The position numbers and the translations under genes are program-made. From an uncultured Bacteroidales bacterium (GTDB lineage Bacteria; Bacteroidota; Bacteroidia; Bacteroidales; Paludibacteraceae), in NCBI GenBank assembly GCA_946404495.1, contig CAMJDT010000010.1:1-52142 (forward strand): 52,142 nt of DNA, in the 5' to 3' direction. Numbering within the stretch: the stretch's first letter is position 1; every line of letters begins with the position of its first letter. Under the pieces are notes generated by a model. That model was not told the origin of the DNA, did no database searches, and saw only the letters and a program-made list of their open reading frames with translations. Below, one piece after another: positions 13,945 through 22,296 of the stretch.

Positions 13945-15262
13945 TAACGCCTTTGGCCGGTTTCTTAGCCGGCTTACCGGCAGAACGAAAACCGTCTGAC
14001 TTGTTCGGACGGTTTTTCTTTTCCGTCTTCCACTCGTTCTTCTGCTGCTTCTTCTCTACCTTGCGCTCCGGTTTCTTCTCCGTAGGATGATCCTTGACGA
14101 ACTGCTTACGCTCGCCGGCAAAGAGTTCGTACTTATTGAATAGGCAGTCCAACTCGCCGTTCATCAGGTGTATCTTCTCCGAAGGCTTGAGTCCGAGGCA
14201 TTTCATCGCCTCCTCGTTGGACGAGATGATCCAAGCCGTCGCGCCGGTGAACTGATGCTTGAGTGCCGAACCGATATCCTGATAGAGTCGCAGTACATCC
14301 TTATCCTGACTGAGTCGTTCGCCGTAAGGCGGGTTCATCATCACAAGCGCCTTGGGCGCCGGCATGTCGGCATTGAGCGGCAGGTCGTGCAGATCCTGGA
14401 TACGCACCTGACGTACCTCGATGACCTTGTTCTGACCCGCCGATTTGATGTTCTTGAGCGCAGCCTGCACGGCATAGAAACCGGCATCACTGCCGTAGAT
14501 CTTATGTTCAAACGGCCGCTCCTGCGAGTCGTCGTTATAGACTTCCTCCCAGAGTTCTGCGTCGAAGTTATTCCATTTCTCGAAGGCAAACGCCTTGCGG
14601 AAGATACCCGGGGCGATGTTCTGCGCGATGAGTGCCGCCTCGATGAGCAGCGTACCCGAACCGCACATCGGGTCGTAGAAGTCACACTGTCCCTTCCATC
14701 CGGCCATCAGCAGCATACCTGCCGCCAAGGCCTCGTTGATAGGCGCCTCGGTGTTGGCTACGCGGTAACCGCGCTTGTGCAGGCTCTCGCCGCTGCTGTC
14801 CAACGAGAGCGTCACCTGCTTACCCGCTATATGCACATTGAGCAACAGATCGGGGTCGGTCACCCTTACATTGGGACGCTTACCCTCGCGCTCCGTCCAC
14901 CAGTCGGCGATCGCATCCTTGACGCGGTAGGTGACGTACTTGGAGTGACGAAACTCCTCGCTATAGACCGTCGCATCGATGGCAAAACCCGTCTGCAGCG
15001 TCATATACTGCGACCAATCCACCTGTTTCACCTGCTCATAGACTGCGTCGGCATCCTCGGCCTTGAAACTAAGGATCGGCACCAACACGCGCGAGGCGGT
15101 TCTGAGATACAGATTCGCCCTATACATCAGCGCCAGATCACCCGTGAAGGACACCGCACGGCGCTCTTTTTGGATATTGTTGGCACCCAGCCGAACCAAC
15201 TCCTCAGCCAGTACATCTTCCAGACCCTTGAAGGTCTTGGCTACCATCGAGAATTCTTTCAT
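13907..15262 (-). CDS. THUMP-domain RNA methyltransferase (RlmL N-terminal-like)
   Basis: 451 residues. An N-terminal ferredoxin-like/THUMP region (to about 160) is followed by a Rossmann methyltransferase domain with DPMCGSGTLLIEAALIA (motif I) and the MNPPYGERL catalytic motif (NPPY) typical of amino-group methylation. This matches the N-terminal half of E. coli RlmL, which makes m2G2445 in 23S rRNA; the RlmK half is absent. The last 75 or so residues form a Lys/Arg-rich disordered tail (PERKVEKKQQKNEWKTEKKNR onward) that probably binds RNA. It starts 11 nt after the mscS stop, so the two form an operon. Exact substrate position is inferred. Confidence 0.88.
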   Translation of the reverse strand: MKEFSMVAKTFKGLEDVLAEELVRLGANNIQKERRAVSFTGDLALMYRANLYLRTASRVLVPILSFKAEDADAVYEQVKQVDWSQYMTLQTGFAIDATVYSEEFRHSKYVTYRVKDAIADWWTEREGKRPNVRVTDPDLLLNVHIAGKQVTLSLDSSGESLHKRGYRVANTEAPINEALAAGMLLMAGWKGQCDFYDPMCGSGTLLIEAALIAQNIAPGIFRKAFAFEKWNNFDAELWEEVYNDDSQERPFEHKIYGSDAGFYAVQAALKNIKSAGQNKVIEVRQVRIQDLHDLPLNADMPAPKALVMMNPPYGERLSQDKDVLRLYQDIGSALKHQFTGATAWIISSNEEAMKCLGLKPSEKIHLMNGELDCLFNKYELFAGERKQFVKDHPTEKKPERKVEKKQQKNEWKTEKKNRPNKSDGFRSAGKPAKKPAKGVTKKWAPRPQRPA

Positions 15263-15273
15263 CCTTTAACCTT

Positions 15274-16257
15274 TCAATTTAACATCGTAACATCCACATG
15301 CGGATAAGCGAATTGGAAGCCTGCCTTCGGCAGTTCGGTATAGAAGCGTTGCTGCATATCGAAATAGAGGTCCCAATAGTCGGTCGAACGTACCCAGACA
15401 CGCACGACGAAGGTGATATCGTTGGCATTGAGCGTGGAGAGTGCCACAAAAGGCGCAGGAATCGCATCCATGCGATAGCCGACGGTATGCAGTTGGTAGT
15501 CCGAGATATTGAGTTCGTGGTAGAGCGCATCCATGTCGGTATCCGCCTGCAGCACGCGTTTGTCCTCATTGAGCATAGCGAGTATCGTCTCTTTGCACGC
15601 CGCAGCGTCCGAACCGTACGCCACACTCACCTGCCATTCTACGCGGCGGAGCGGTCGAGCCGAGTAGTTATCGATCGTTCCGTTGCTGAGTGAACCGTTG
15701 GGCAGGATTACAACACGGTTGTCCAGCGTCAGGATCTTGGTAGACGTGATATTGACCTCCACCACCTTACCGCTGAAACCCTGCGCAGCGATGAAATCAC
15801 CGGCCTTGAAGGGCTTGAACGTCAGTAACATAATACCTCCGGCAAAGTTCTGCACCGTGCCCGAAAGCGCCATACCAATCGCCATACCTCCGGCGGCCAG
15901 CAGGGCTGCCAACGAGGTCGTATCTACGCCCAGCGTGCTGACCGTCACGATGATTAGCAGTACCGTCAGGGCGATGCTGACAAACGAAGTGATGAACGAG
16001 GCTAAGGTGGTCTCCGTCTCGCGACGCTCGAAGATGCGCTTGAGCACTTTCTTCAGTCGTCCGATGAGCCATGCACCTACAAAATAGATAATCAGTGCGA
16101 TGAGCACTTTCAAGCCGAAATGAAGCGCCTGCTGCAGAAACTCGTTCCAGAAAGCCTGGGGATCCGTCTGCATCTGGGTGATGGCATCGCGCGCCGCTTG
16201 CCGCACCGAATCCGCCGGCACGATCGGCACTTGCGGGATTGTTTGTAAGAGTATCAT
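15274..16257 (-). CDS. MscS-family mechanosensitive channel
   Basis: About 327 residues. An N-terminal periplasmic-looking segment is followed by three membrane helices; the pore helix shows the Gly/Ala-rich pattern GGMAIGMALSGTVQNFAGGIML, followed by the beta-domain FKAGDFIAAQGFSGKVVEVNIT and VVILPNGSLSNGTIDNYS. These are the hallmarks of small-conductance MscS channels that relieve osmotic pressure in the inner membrane. Two ATGs four codons apart (16269, 16257) are possible; the first overlaps ATTTACC repeat DNA, so I prefer the second. It is followed at once by the RlmL-like gene. Confidence 0.88.
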   Translation of the reverse strand: MILLQTIPQVPIVPADSVRQAARDAITQMQTDPQAFWNEFLQQALHFGLKVLIALIIYFVGAWLIGRLKKVLKRIFERRETETTLASFITSFVSIALTVLLIIVTVSTLGVDTTSLAALLAAGGMAIGMALSGTVQNFAGGIMLLTFKPFKAGDFIAAQGFSGKVVEVNITSTKILTLDNRVVILPNGSLSNGTIDNYSARPLRRVEWQVSVAYGSDAAACKETILAMLNEDKRVLQADTDMDALYHELNISDYQLHTVGYRMDAIPAPFVALSTLNANDITFVVRVWVRSTDYWDLYFDMQQRFYTELPKAGFQFAYPHVDVTMLN

Positions 16258-16369
16258 AATATTTACCATTTAGTCATTTCTTATTTCGGCTTTCAGCCTC
16301 AAACGATCGGCAAAGCCGTTTCCCATTTATTTGGGTAATTTGGTCATTTAGATTATTAACTTTTCAATT
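16258..16369. other. Intergenic gap with ATTTACC/ATTTGGTC-like words
   Basis: AT-rich and partly 7- to 8-bp periodic (ATTTACC, ATTTAGTC, ATTTGGTC). A weak inverted repeat CGGCTTT...AAAGCCG (16287-16310 region) could terminate transcription from the DUF486 side. No gene. Confidence 0.35.
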
Positions 16370-16735
16370 TTAGAATCCGAACACGAGCCAGACGGCGAGG
16401 ACGAGGCAGACGCCGGCGAGGATGTGGTTCCACTGGATGTGCATATGGAACGCCAATATTGAGAAGATGATAAAGACCACAAGCGTGATGACCTCCTGAA
16501 TGACCTTCAGCTGCATCAGCGAGAAGGGTCCGCCGTTGCCCTGAAAACCGATACGGTTAGCCGGCACCTGCAGGCAGTACTCAAAGAAGGCGATACCCCA
16601 ACTGATAGCTATCACGCCGATCAGCGGCAGGGCTTTGAACCACGAAAACTCGGCCATCTTCAGATGACCGTACCAAGCCAAGGTCATAAAGACGTTAGAG
16701 CAAATTAGGAGTAATATTGTATAGAATCCGTTCAT
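16370..16735 (-). CDS. DMT-family (DUF486) small membrane protein
   Basis: 121 residues with four hydrophobic helices. The signature WGIAFFEYCLQVPANRIGFQ followed by FSLMQLKVIQEVITLVVF identifies the DUF486 branch of the drug/metabolite transporter superfamily. Proteins of this size likely dimerise; the substrate is unknown. The ATG overlaps the stop of the TtcA-like gene (ATGA, 16732-16735), so the pair is translationally coupled, though no functional link is evident. Confidence 0.85.
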   Translation of the reverse strand: MNGFYTILLLICSNVFMTLAWYGHLKMAEFSWFKALPLIGVIAISWGIAFFEYCLQVPANRIGFQGNGGPFSLMQLKVIQEVITLVVFIIFSILAFHMHIQWNHILAGVCLVLAVWLVFGF

Positions 16736-17487
16736 TGTAATTTGGGTAAATAGTCGGTTTTGATATTCTGCATCGCGTTCCAGAGGGAGGAGCGGATGTC
16801 GGGATTGAGTTTCTCCAGCTCGGCAAAGAGTTGACGTACGTCCGTGCGGGAGGAAGCGTGTTCAAAGGGGCAGAGGCGCATCTGCTTTTGGTAACCCCGG
16901 AGTTCGGCGTAACGCACAATATCCTTCTCATCAATCAGGCACAGCGGACGAATATGCGCGAGCGGCATCTTATCCAGCTTCAAGAGCGGCGGCATCGTGG
17001 CAAACGAGCCTTGGAAGGTCAGATTCATCAGCAAAGTGTGCAATATATCATCGCGGTGATGCCCGAGAGCAATCTTGTTGCAACCCAACTCCTGCGCTAA
17101 TTCCAACAAAGCCTTGCGTCTGTACCACGCACAAACGAAGCAGGGGTCTTTCTCGCGAGCCTCTTCGGGTGTCTTTATTTCCGTATCGCGTACCACAAAC
17201 GGCACACCCGCCTCGCGGCAGAACGACTCCAGATACGTGAGATCGGACTGATAATTGCGTTCCCTCACGCGGATATGCACGGCCGTCACCTCTATTAGCG
17301 GCACGAAGATGCGCGCCTGTCGACCTAAGAGTTCGGTCAATAGCAGTGAGTCCTTACCCCCGCTCAGACCAATCAACACCTTATCGCCGTCGGCCAATAG
17401 TCCGTACTGCTGACACGCCTGATGGAATCGCCGAAACAAGTGCTTCGACAACCGTTCCTGTTCTATCTGAGTAGCCGTTTTTTCCAT
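16732..17487 (-). CDS. TtcA-like tRNA 2-thiolation protein
   Basis: 251 residues, a cytoplasmic PP-loop ATPase. Visible are GLSGGKDSLLL (PP-loop, 39-49), a CFVC pair in the middle (PCFVCAWYRRK), the LGHHRDDILHTLLMN block and a third cysteine in RLCPFEHASSR. In E. coli TtcA three such cysteines hold the iron-sulfur cluster used to make 2-thiocytidine at position 32 of some tRNAs. The close family TtuA/NcsA also thiolates tRNA, so the exact position modified is inferred. A TACTTTTG promoter box is 8 nt upstream. Confidence 0.8.
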   Translation of the reverse strand: MEKTATQIEQERLSKHLFRRFHQACQQYGLLADGDKVLIGLSGGKDSLLLTELLGRQARIFVPLIEVTAVHIRVRERNYQSDLTYLESFCREAGVPFVVRDTEIKTPEEAREKDPCFVCAWYRRKALLELAQELGCNKIALGHHRDDILHTLLMNLTFQGSFATMPPLLKLDKMPLAHIRPLCLIDEKDIVRYAELRGYQKQMRLCPFEHASSRTDVRQLFAELEKLNPDIRSSLWNAMQNIKTDYLPKLQ

Positions 17488-17495
17488 TCAGGCTG

Positions 17496-17503
17496 CAAAA
17501 GTA
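17496..17503 (-). promoter_or_regulatory. -7 box of the ttcA-like operon
   Basis: TACTTTTG on the minus strand, flanked by GCAG downstream. The -33 site is unclear. It is divergent with the promoter at 17563-17594. Confidence 0.6.
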
Positions 17504-17562
17504 CAAAAAATATTTGAAAACTGAAAATGGTAAAAAGAAAATTTGCTTTTTTTTACGAATTA

Positions 17563-17594
17563 TTTGCATAATTCAAAAAATAGTTGTAATTTTG
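17563..17594 (+). promoter_or_regulatory. Promoter of 17624 gene and probably the hut operon
   Basis: TTTG (17563-17566), 20 nt, TAATTTTG (17587-17594). Begins TTTGCATAATTC as at ssb. No separate promoter is seen in the 40-nt gap before ftcD. Confidence 0.7.
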
Positions 17595-17623
17595 TGGCCA
17601 AAAACTAAAGTATATCTAAAACA

Positions 17624-18472
17624 ATGAAACGACTCGTATCTATCTCAGTGATTTGCCTGATGGCACTCACTATGCACGCACAGCGTTACGCCGTTATGGA
17701 TTTCAATGCCGGCGCAGGTGTTTCCCAATTGGACATCGATGGTATATCGGCCATCTTTGCCACCTATTTCACCCCTGACGGTTATACCGCGGTGGATCAT
17801 CTGACCATCGACCAGGCACTCGAGACCGAAGGCTACAACCGCAACCATATTACTCCGGGTGAGGCCGTTAAAGTGGGCGAGAAACTCAATGCCTCCAAGG
17901 TGGTTATCGGCGAAGTAAAGATGGTAAAGAAAATCTATCACGTCAAGGTGGCTATCCTCGATACCAAGACCGGCGACATGCGCTTCGAGAGCGAAACCAG
18001 TTTCGACGCTGCCGGCTACCGTACCTCTGTGGAGGAACTGGCGCTGCGTCTGAGTAAGAACATTGCCCTGCCGAAAGGATATATCGACCTCGGTCTGCCC
18101 AGCGGTACGCTCTGGAAAGAGGAGAACGAGGACAATCAATTCTACTCCTACGAGGCCATCGTTGCCAAGTACGGTAACGCCCTGCCCACCAAGGAGCAGT
18201 TCGACGAGTTGCGCCAACTCTGCACTTGGACATGGATCGGCTTCGGCTACAAGGTGGTAGGCCCCAACGGTGCCGTACTGATCATGCCCTCCTCCGGCTA
18301 CCAACACTGCGATGGTACGATCCATTACGAGGGCGCTTACGGCAACTACTGGTCGTCCACGCTCGAGAAAGAGGACAATGCCTGGTTCCTCTATCTCGAC
18401 CTCGAGGAAGCACGCGTATACAGCGGCGAGAACTGCAACGGTCGCTCCGCACGTCTCGTAATGAAACAATAA
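17624..18472 (+). CDS. Secreted two-domain protein: TolB/LpoB-like plus DLGLPSGTLW domain
   Basis: 282 residues with a signal peptide (MKRLVSISVICLMALTMHAQ). Residues 21 to about 145 resemble the TolB N-terminal/CsgG-LpoB-like fold: RYAVMDFNAGAGVSQLDIDGISAIFATYF, then KLNASKVVIGEVKMV and a KTGDMRFESE strand. From about 150 the sequence is YIDLGLPSGTLWKEEN, LPTKEQFDELRQLCTW, IMPSSGY, YWSSTLEKEDNAWFLYLDLEEARVYSGENCNGRSARLV. This is the fibro-slime/FISUMP-like domain widespread in Bacteroidota surface proteins. It should be exported to the envelope. Its place directly before the hut operon, with no promoter in between, is odd, and no metabolic link is evident. Confidence 0.7.
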   Translation: MKRLVSISVICLMALTMHAQRYAVMDFNAGAGVSQLDIDGISAIFATYFTPDGYTAVDHLTIDQALETEGYNRNHITPGEAVKVGEKLNASKVVIGEVKMVKKIYHVKVAILDTKTGDMRFESETSFDAAGYRTSVEELALRLSKNIALPKGYIDLGLPSGTLWKEENEDNQFYSYEAIVAKYGNALPTKEQFDELRQLCTWTWIGFGYKVVGPNGAVLIMPSSGYQHCDGTIHYEGAYGNYWSSTLEKEDNAWFLYLDLEEARVYSGENCNGRSARLVMKQ

Positions 18473-18512
18473 ATTGTCTAACGACCAACGACTAACTACT
18501 AAATAATATACC
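18473..18512. repeat. Heptad array (CGACTAA-type) before ftcD
   Basis: CGACCAA, CGACTAA, CTACTAA and related 7-bp units fill the short gap between the secreted protein and ftcD. Confidence 0.55.
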
Positions 18513-20234
18513 ATGAAACAACTGATTGAATGCGTGCCTAATTTCTCAGAGGGACGCAATAAGGACGTTATTGATCAAATCGTCAATGAAATAGCCGCTA
18601 CCGAACTGAATGGCGAGCGTGTCAAAGTATTGGATGTGGATCCGGGTGAAGCGACCAACCGTACCGTGGTGACCTTTGTAGGGACACCCGAAGTGGTAGT
18701 AGAGGCTGCCTTCCGCGGTGCGAAGAAAGCCGGTGAACTCATCGACATGCGTCAGCACCACGGTGCCCACCCCCGCAGCGGTGCAACGGACGTTTGTCCG
18801 CTCATTCCCGTAGCCGGTATCACCTTGGAGGAATGTGCCGAACTGGCACGCGCGTTGGCTAAACGCTTGTACGAGGAACTAGGTATTCCCTGCTATTGCT
18901 ACGAAGCGGCCGCCTTCACACCCGAACGTCGCAACCTCGCCGTCTGCCGTCAGGGCGAATACGAAGCACTGCCCGAGAAGATGAAAGACCCCGCACGCCG
19001 TCCGGACTTCGGTCCCGATAAATACGATGATCGCACGGCACAGGCCGGTGCTACCAATGTCGGTGCCCGCAATTTCCTCATCGCCGTGAACTTCAACCTC
19101 AATACCACCTCCACCCGCCGCGCGATGGCCGTTGCCTTCGACGTGCGCGAGAAAGGCCGCAAAGCCCGCGAGGGTGGCAAACTGACCGGTAAGATCCTCC
19201 GCGACGAGAAAGGTGAGGAGATATGGATCCCCGGTACACTCAAGGGCTGCAAAGCCATCGGTTGGTATATCGATGAATACGGTATCGCACAGGTATCGAT
19301 GAATATCACCGACATCAACGTCACCCCGCTGCATATGGCCTTTGAGGAGGTATGCCGCGCTGCCGCAGCCCGCGGTATGCGCGTGACGGGCGCAGAGATA
19401 GTAGGTCTCGTACCCAAGTGCGCCCTCATCGATGCCGGCCGCTTCTACCTCACGCGCCAACAGCGCTCCCTCGGTATCAGCGAGGAGGAGATCATCCGCA
19501 TGGCTGTCAAGTCGATGGGTCTGGATGAACTCAAGCCCTTCAACCCCAAGGAGAAGATCATCGAATACATGATCGAGGACGAGAAAGAACTCGCAGCCAA
19601 GGAGCGTCTTATCCGCATGACTTGCAAAGGCTTTGCCGTAGAGACCGCCAGCGAATCGCCCGCACCCGGCGGAGGATCCATCTCTGCCTATATGGGAGCC
19701 CTCGGCGCTGCACTCGGCACGATGGTCGCTAACCTCAGTTCGCACAAACGCGGCTGGGACGATCGTTGGGAAGAGTTCTCCAAGGTTGCCGAAGAGGGAC
19801 AAATCGTCATGAACGAATTGCTCGCACTCGTGGACGAAGATACCGCCTCGTTCAACAAGATCATGGATGTCTTCGCCATGCCCAAAGGCACCGACGAGGA
19901 GAAAGCTGCCCGCGCCGAAGCGATGGAGGCCGCTACGCTCTACGCTACCCAAGTGCCCTTGCGCACCATGAAAGCCGCGATGCGTGCCATGCCCGTCATC
20001 CGCGCTATGGCCGAAAAGGGCAATCCCGCCAGTGCCAGCGATGCCGGCGTAGGTGCACTCGCTGCCCGCGCTGCCGTTCGCGGAGCCGACATGAACGTTC
20101 GTATCAACGCCGCCGGACTCAAAGATCGCGCTACCGCCGAACGCCTTATCGCCGAAGCCGCCGAACTCGTCCGCCAAGCCGAACAGGCCGAAACCGAGAT
20201 CCTCACTTTTGTTAATGCCAACATCAATAAATAA
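18513..20234 (+). CDS. ftcD: Fused glutamate formimidoyltransferase / formimidoyl-THF cyclodeaminase
   Basis: 573 residues with both enzymes on one chain, as in animal FTCD and in some bacteria. The N-terminal transferase (1 to about 330) has CVPNFSEGRNK and the MRQHHGAHPRSGATDVCPLIPV block. The C-terminal cyclodeaminase (about 365-573) has TASESPAPGGGSISAYMGALGAALG and a helical bundle. It moves the formimino group of formiminoglutamate to tetrahydrofolate, giving glutamate, then releases ammonia to give methenyl-THF. It is first in a hut operon of five genes on this strand, and folD at the end would process its folate product. The full fusion avoids release of formimino-THF. Confidence 0.95.
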   Translation: MKQLIECVPNFSEGRNKDVIDQIVNEIAATELNGERVKVLDVDPGEATNRTVVTFVGTPEVVVEAAFRGAKKAGELIDMRQHHGAHPRSGATDVCPLIPVAGITLEECAELARALAKRLYEELGIPCYCYEAAAFTPERRNLAVCRQGEYEALPEKMKDPARRPDFGPDKYDDRTAQAGATNVGARNFLIAVNFNLNTTSTRRAMAVAFDVREKGRKAREGGKLTGKILRDEKGEEIWIPGTLKGCKAIGWYIDEYGIAQVSMNITDINVTPLHMAFEEVCRAAAARGMRVTGAEIVGLVPKCALIDAGRFYLTRQQRSLGISEEEIIRMAVKSMGLDELKPFNPKEKIIEYMIEDEKELAAKERLIRMTCKGFAVETASESPAPGGGSISAYMGALGAALGTMVANLSSHKRGWDDRWEEFSKVAEEGQIVMNELLALVDEDTASFNKIMDVFAMPKGTDEEKAARAEAMEAATLYATQVPLRTMKAAMRAMPVIRAMAEKGNPASASDAGVGALAARAAVRGADMNVRINAAGLKDRATAERLIAEAAELVRQAEQAETEILTFVNANINK

Positions 20235-20239
20235 GCCCT

Positions 20240-22261
20240 ATGACTGATTTTCAAAAAGAGATATTGGCAGGTATTCCTGCCGAGTTGCCGGAGGTGAAAC
20301 CTTACGATCCGGCAATCAATCATGCACCCAAGCGCAAAGACATCCTCACCAAGGAGGAGAAAGTGCTGGCGCTGAAGAACGCCTTGCGCTACTTCGACCC
20401 CAAGCATCACGCGGTGCTCGCACCCGAGTTTGCCGAGGAGTTGCGTAAGTACGGACGTATCTACATGTACCGTTTCCGTCCGTCGTACGAGATGTATGCC
20501 CGTCCGATTGACGAATATCCCGCTAAGTCGCGTCAGGCTGCGGCTATCATGGCGATGATACAGAACAACCTCGACCCGCGCGTAGCGCAACACCCGCACG
20601 AACTAATCATCTATGGGGGTAATGGTGCCATCTTCCAGAACTGGGCACAATACCGCCTGACGATGCAATACCTGGCTACGATGACCGACGAGCAGACCCT
20701 CGCGATGTATTCCGGTCTGCCCATGGGACTCTTCCCCAGCCACAAGGACGCGCCGCGCGTGGTAGTGACGAACGGTATGGTCATTCCTAACTACTCGAGT
20801 CAGGATCACTGGGAGCGGTTCAACGCCCTCGGCGTATCGCAATACGGCCAGATGACCGCCGGTTCGTACATGTACATCGGTCCCCAAGGCATCGTTCACG
20901 GCACAACCATCACCGTGATGAACGCCGCCCGCAAGCAGCTGCGCAAGCGCGGCCTCAGCGGTAGTCTGGAGGAGAGGAAAGGTATGCTCTTCGTGACAGC
21001 CGGACTCGGCGGTATGTCGGGCGCACAGCCTAAGGCAGGTAACATCGCCGGCGTGGTAAGCGTAACGGCTGAGATCAATCCCTTGGCTGCCGAGAAACGT
21101 CATGACCAAGGTTGGGTGGACGAACTGCACTACGACCTCGATGAACTCATCGCCCGTATCCGCAAGGCGCAGGCCAATAAGGAAATCGTCTCGCTGGCCT
21201 ATGTCGGCAATATCGTGGACCTTTGGGAGCGTCTCGCCGACGAGAACTACCCCGTGGACCTTGGTTCGGACCAGACCTCGCTCCATAACCCCTGGGCTGG
21301 CGGATACTATCCCGTAGGCTACAGCCTCGAGGAATCGAAGCAAATGATGGCCGAGGAGCCCGAGCGATTCAAAGAGGCTGTTCGTGCCTCGCTTCGCCGC
21401 CACGTGGCAGCTATTAATCGCCTGAGCGACCGTGGTATGTATTTCTTCGACTACGGCAACGCCTTCCTCCTGGAGAGTTCGCGCGCCGGCGCCGACGTGA
21501 TGAAAGCCGATGGCACCTTCCGATACCCGTCCTATGTACAGGATATTATGGGACCGATGTTTTTCGACTACGGCTTCGGTCCCTTCCGCTGGGTATGCAT
21601 GTCAGAGGATCCGAAAGACCTGCAGAAGTCAGACGAACTGGCCGTCAAGGTGCTGAGCGAGATCGTCAAGGACGCTCCCGAAGAGATTCAAGGTCAGATG
21701 CACGATAATATCCATTGGATTGAGGAAGCAGGTCGCAACAAATTGGTTGTCGGTTCGCAGGCACGTATCCTCTATGCCGACTGCGAAGGTCGCACCAAGA
21801 TTGCCTTGGCGTTCAACGATGCCATCCGTCGCGGCGAGATCACTGCACCTATCGTGCTCGGTCGTGACCACCACGATGTATCAGGTACCGACTCGCCCTT
21901 CCGCGAGACCAGCAATATCTACGACGGCAGTCAGTTCACCGCTGACATGGCTATCCAGAACGTCATCGGCGACGGATTCCGCGGCGCTACCTGGGTCAGC
22001 ATTCATAACGGCGGCGGTGTAGGCTGGGGCGAAGTCATCAATGGCGGCTTCGGTATGGTAATCGACGGCAGCGAGGACTCGGAACGGCATATCAAAAACA
22101 TGCTATTCTGGGACGTCAACAACGGTATCGCACGCCGCAGCTGGGCTCGTAACGAGGGTGCCAATCACGCTATTCTGCGCGAGATGAACCGCACACCCGA
22201 ACTGCGCGTCACCATTCCTAATATGGCCGACGATGCACTCGTTCGCAATGCCCTGAAATAA
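20240..22261 (+). CDS. hutU: Urocanate hydratase
   Basis: 673 residues, the longer urocanase type. It converts urocanate to imidazolonepropionate with tightly bound NAD+. Recognisable are IIYGGNGAIFQNWAQYRL, the MYIGPQGIVHGTTITVMNAARK block, TAGLGGMSGAQPKAG (NAD-binding), FDYGNAFLLESSRAGAD, and YVQDIMGPMFFDYGFGPFRWVC, which contains the catalytic-type residues. It begins 5 nt after ftcD. Second step of histidine breakdown. Confidence 0.95.
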   Translation: MTDFQKEILAGIPAELPEVKPYDPAINHAPKRKDILTKEEKVLALKNALRYFDPKHHAVLAPEFAEELRKYGRIYMYRFRPSYEMYARPIDEYPAKSRQAAAIMAMIQNNLDPRVAQHPHELIIYGGNGAIFQNWAQYRLTMQYLATMTDEQTLAMYSGLPMGLFPSHKDAPRVVVTNGMVIPNYSSQDHWERFNALGVSQYGQMTAGSYMYIGPQGIVHGTTITVMNAARKQLRKRGLSGSLEERKGMLFVTAGLGGMSGAQPKAGNIAGVVSVTAEINPLAAEKRHDQGWVDELHYDLDELIARIRKAQANKEIVSLAYVGNIVDLWERLADENYPVDLGSDQTSLHNPWAGGYYPVGYSLEESKQMMAEEPERFKEAVRASLRRHVAAINRLSDRGMYFFDYGNAFLLESSRAGADVMKADGTFRYPSYVQDIMGPMFFDYGFGPFRWVCMSEDPKDLQKSDELAVKVLSEIVKDAPEEIQGQMHDNIHWIEEAGRNKLVVGSQARILYADCEGRTKIALAFNDAIRRGEITAPIVLGRDHHDVSGTDSPFRETSNIYDGSQFTADMAIQNVIGDGFRGATWVSIHNGGGVGWGEVINGGFGMVIDGSEDSERHIKNMLFWDVNNGIARRSWARNEGANHAILREMNRTPELRVTIPNMADDALVRNALK

Positions 22262-22296
22262 TTTTCAATTTTCAACTTTCAATTTTCAATTTAATT
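22262..22296. repeat. Heptad array (TTTTCAA) between hutU and hutH
   Basis: Four units of TTTTCAA/CTTTCAA, period 7, directly before the hutH start region. The operon continues across it without a terminator. Confidence 0.7.

Noticed and set aside
14168..15307. Open frame of 379 codons opposite the RlmL-like gene
   Set aside because: Antisense shadow; the minus-strand protein has NPPY and motif I of a methyltransferase.
18879..20177. Open frame of 432 codons opposite ftcD
   Set aside because: Gly/His-rich antisense translation of the conserved ftcD.
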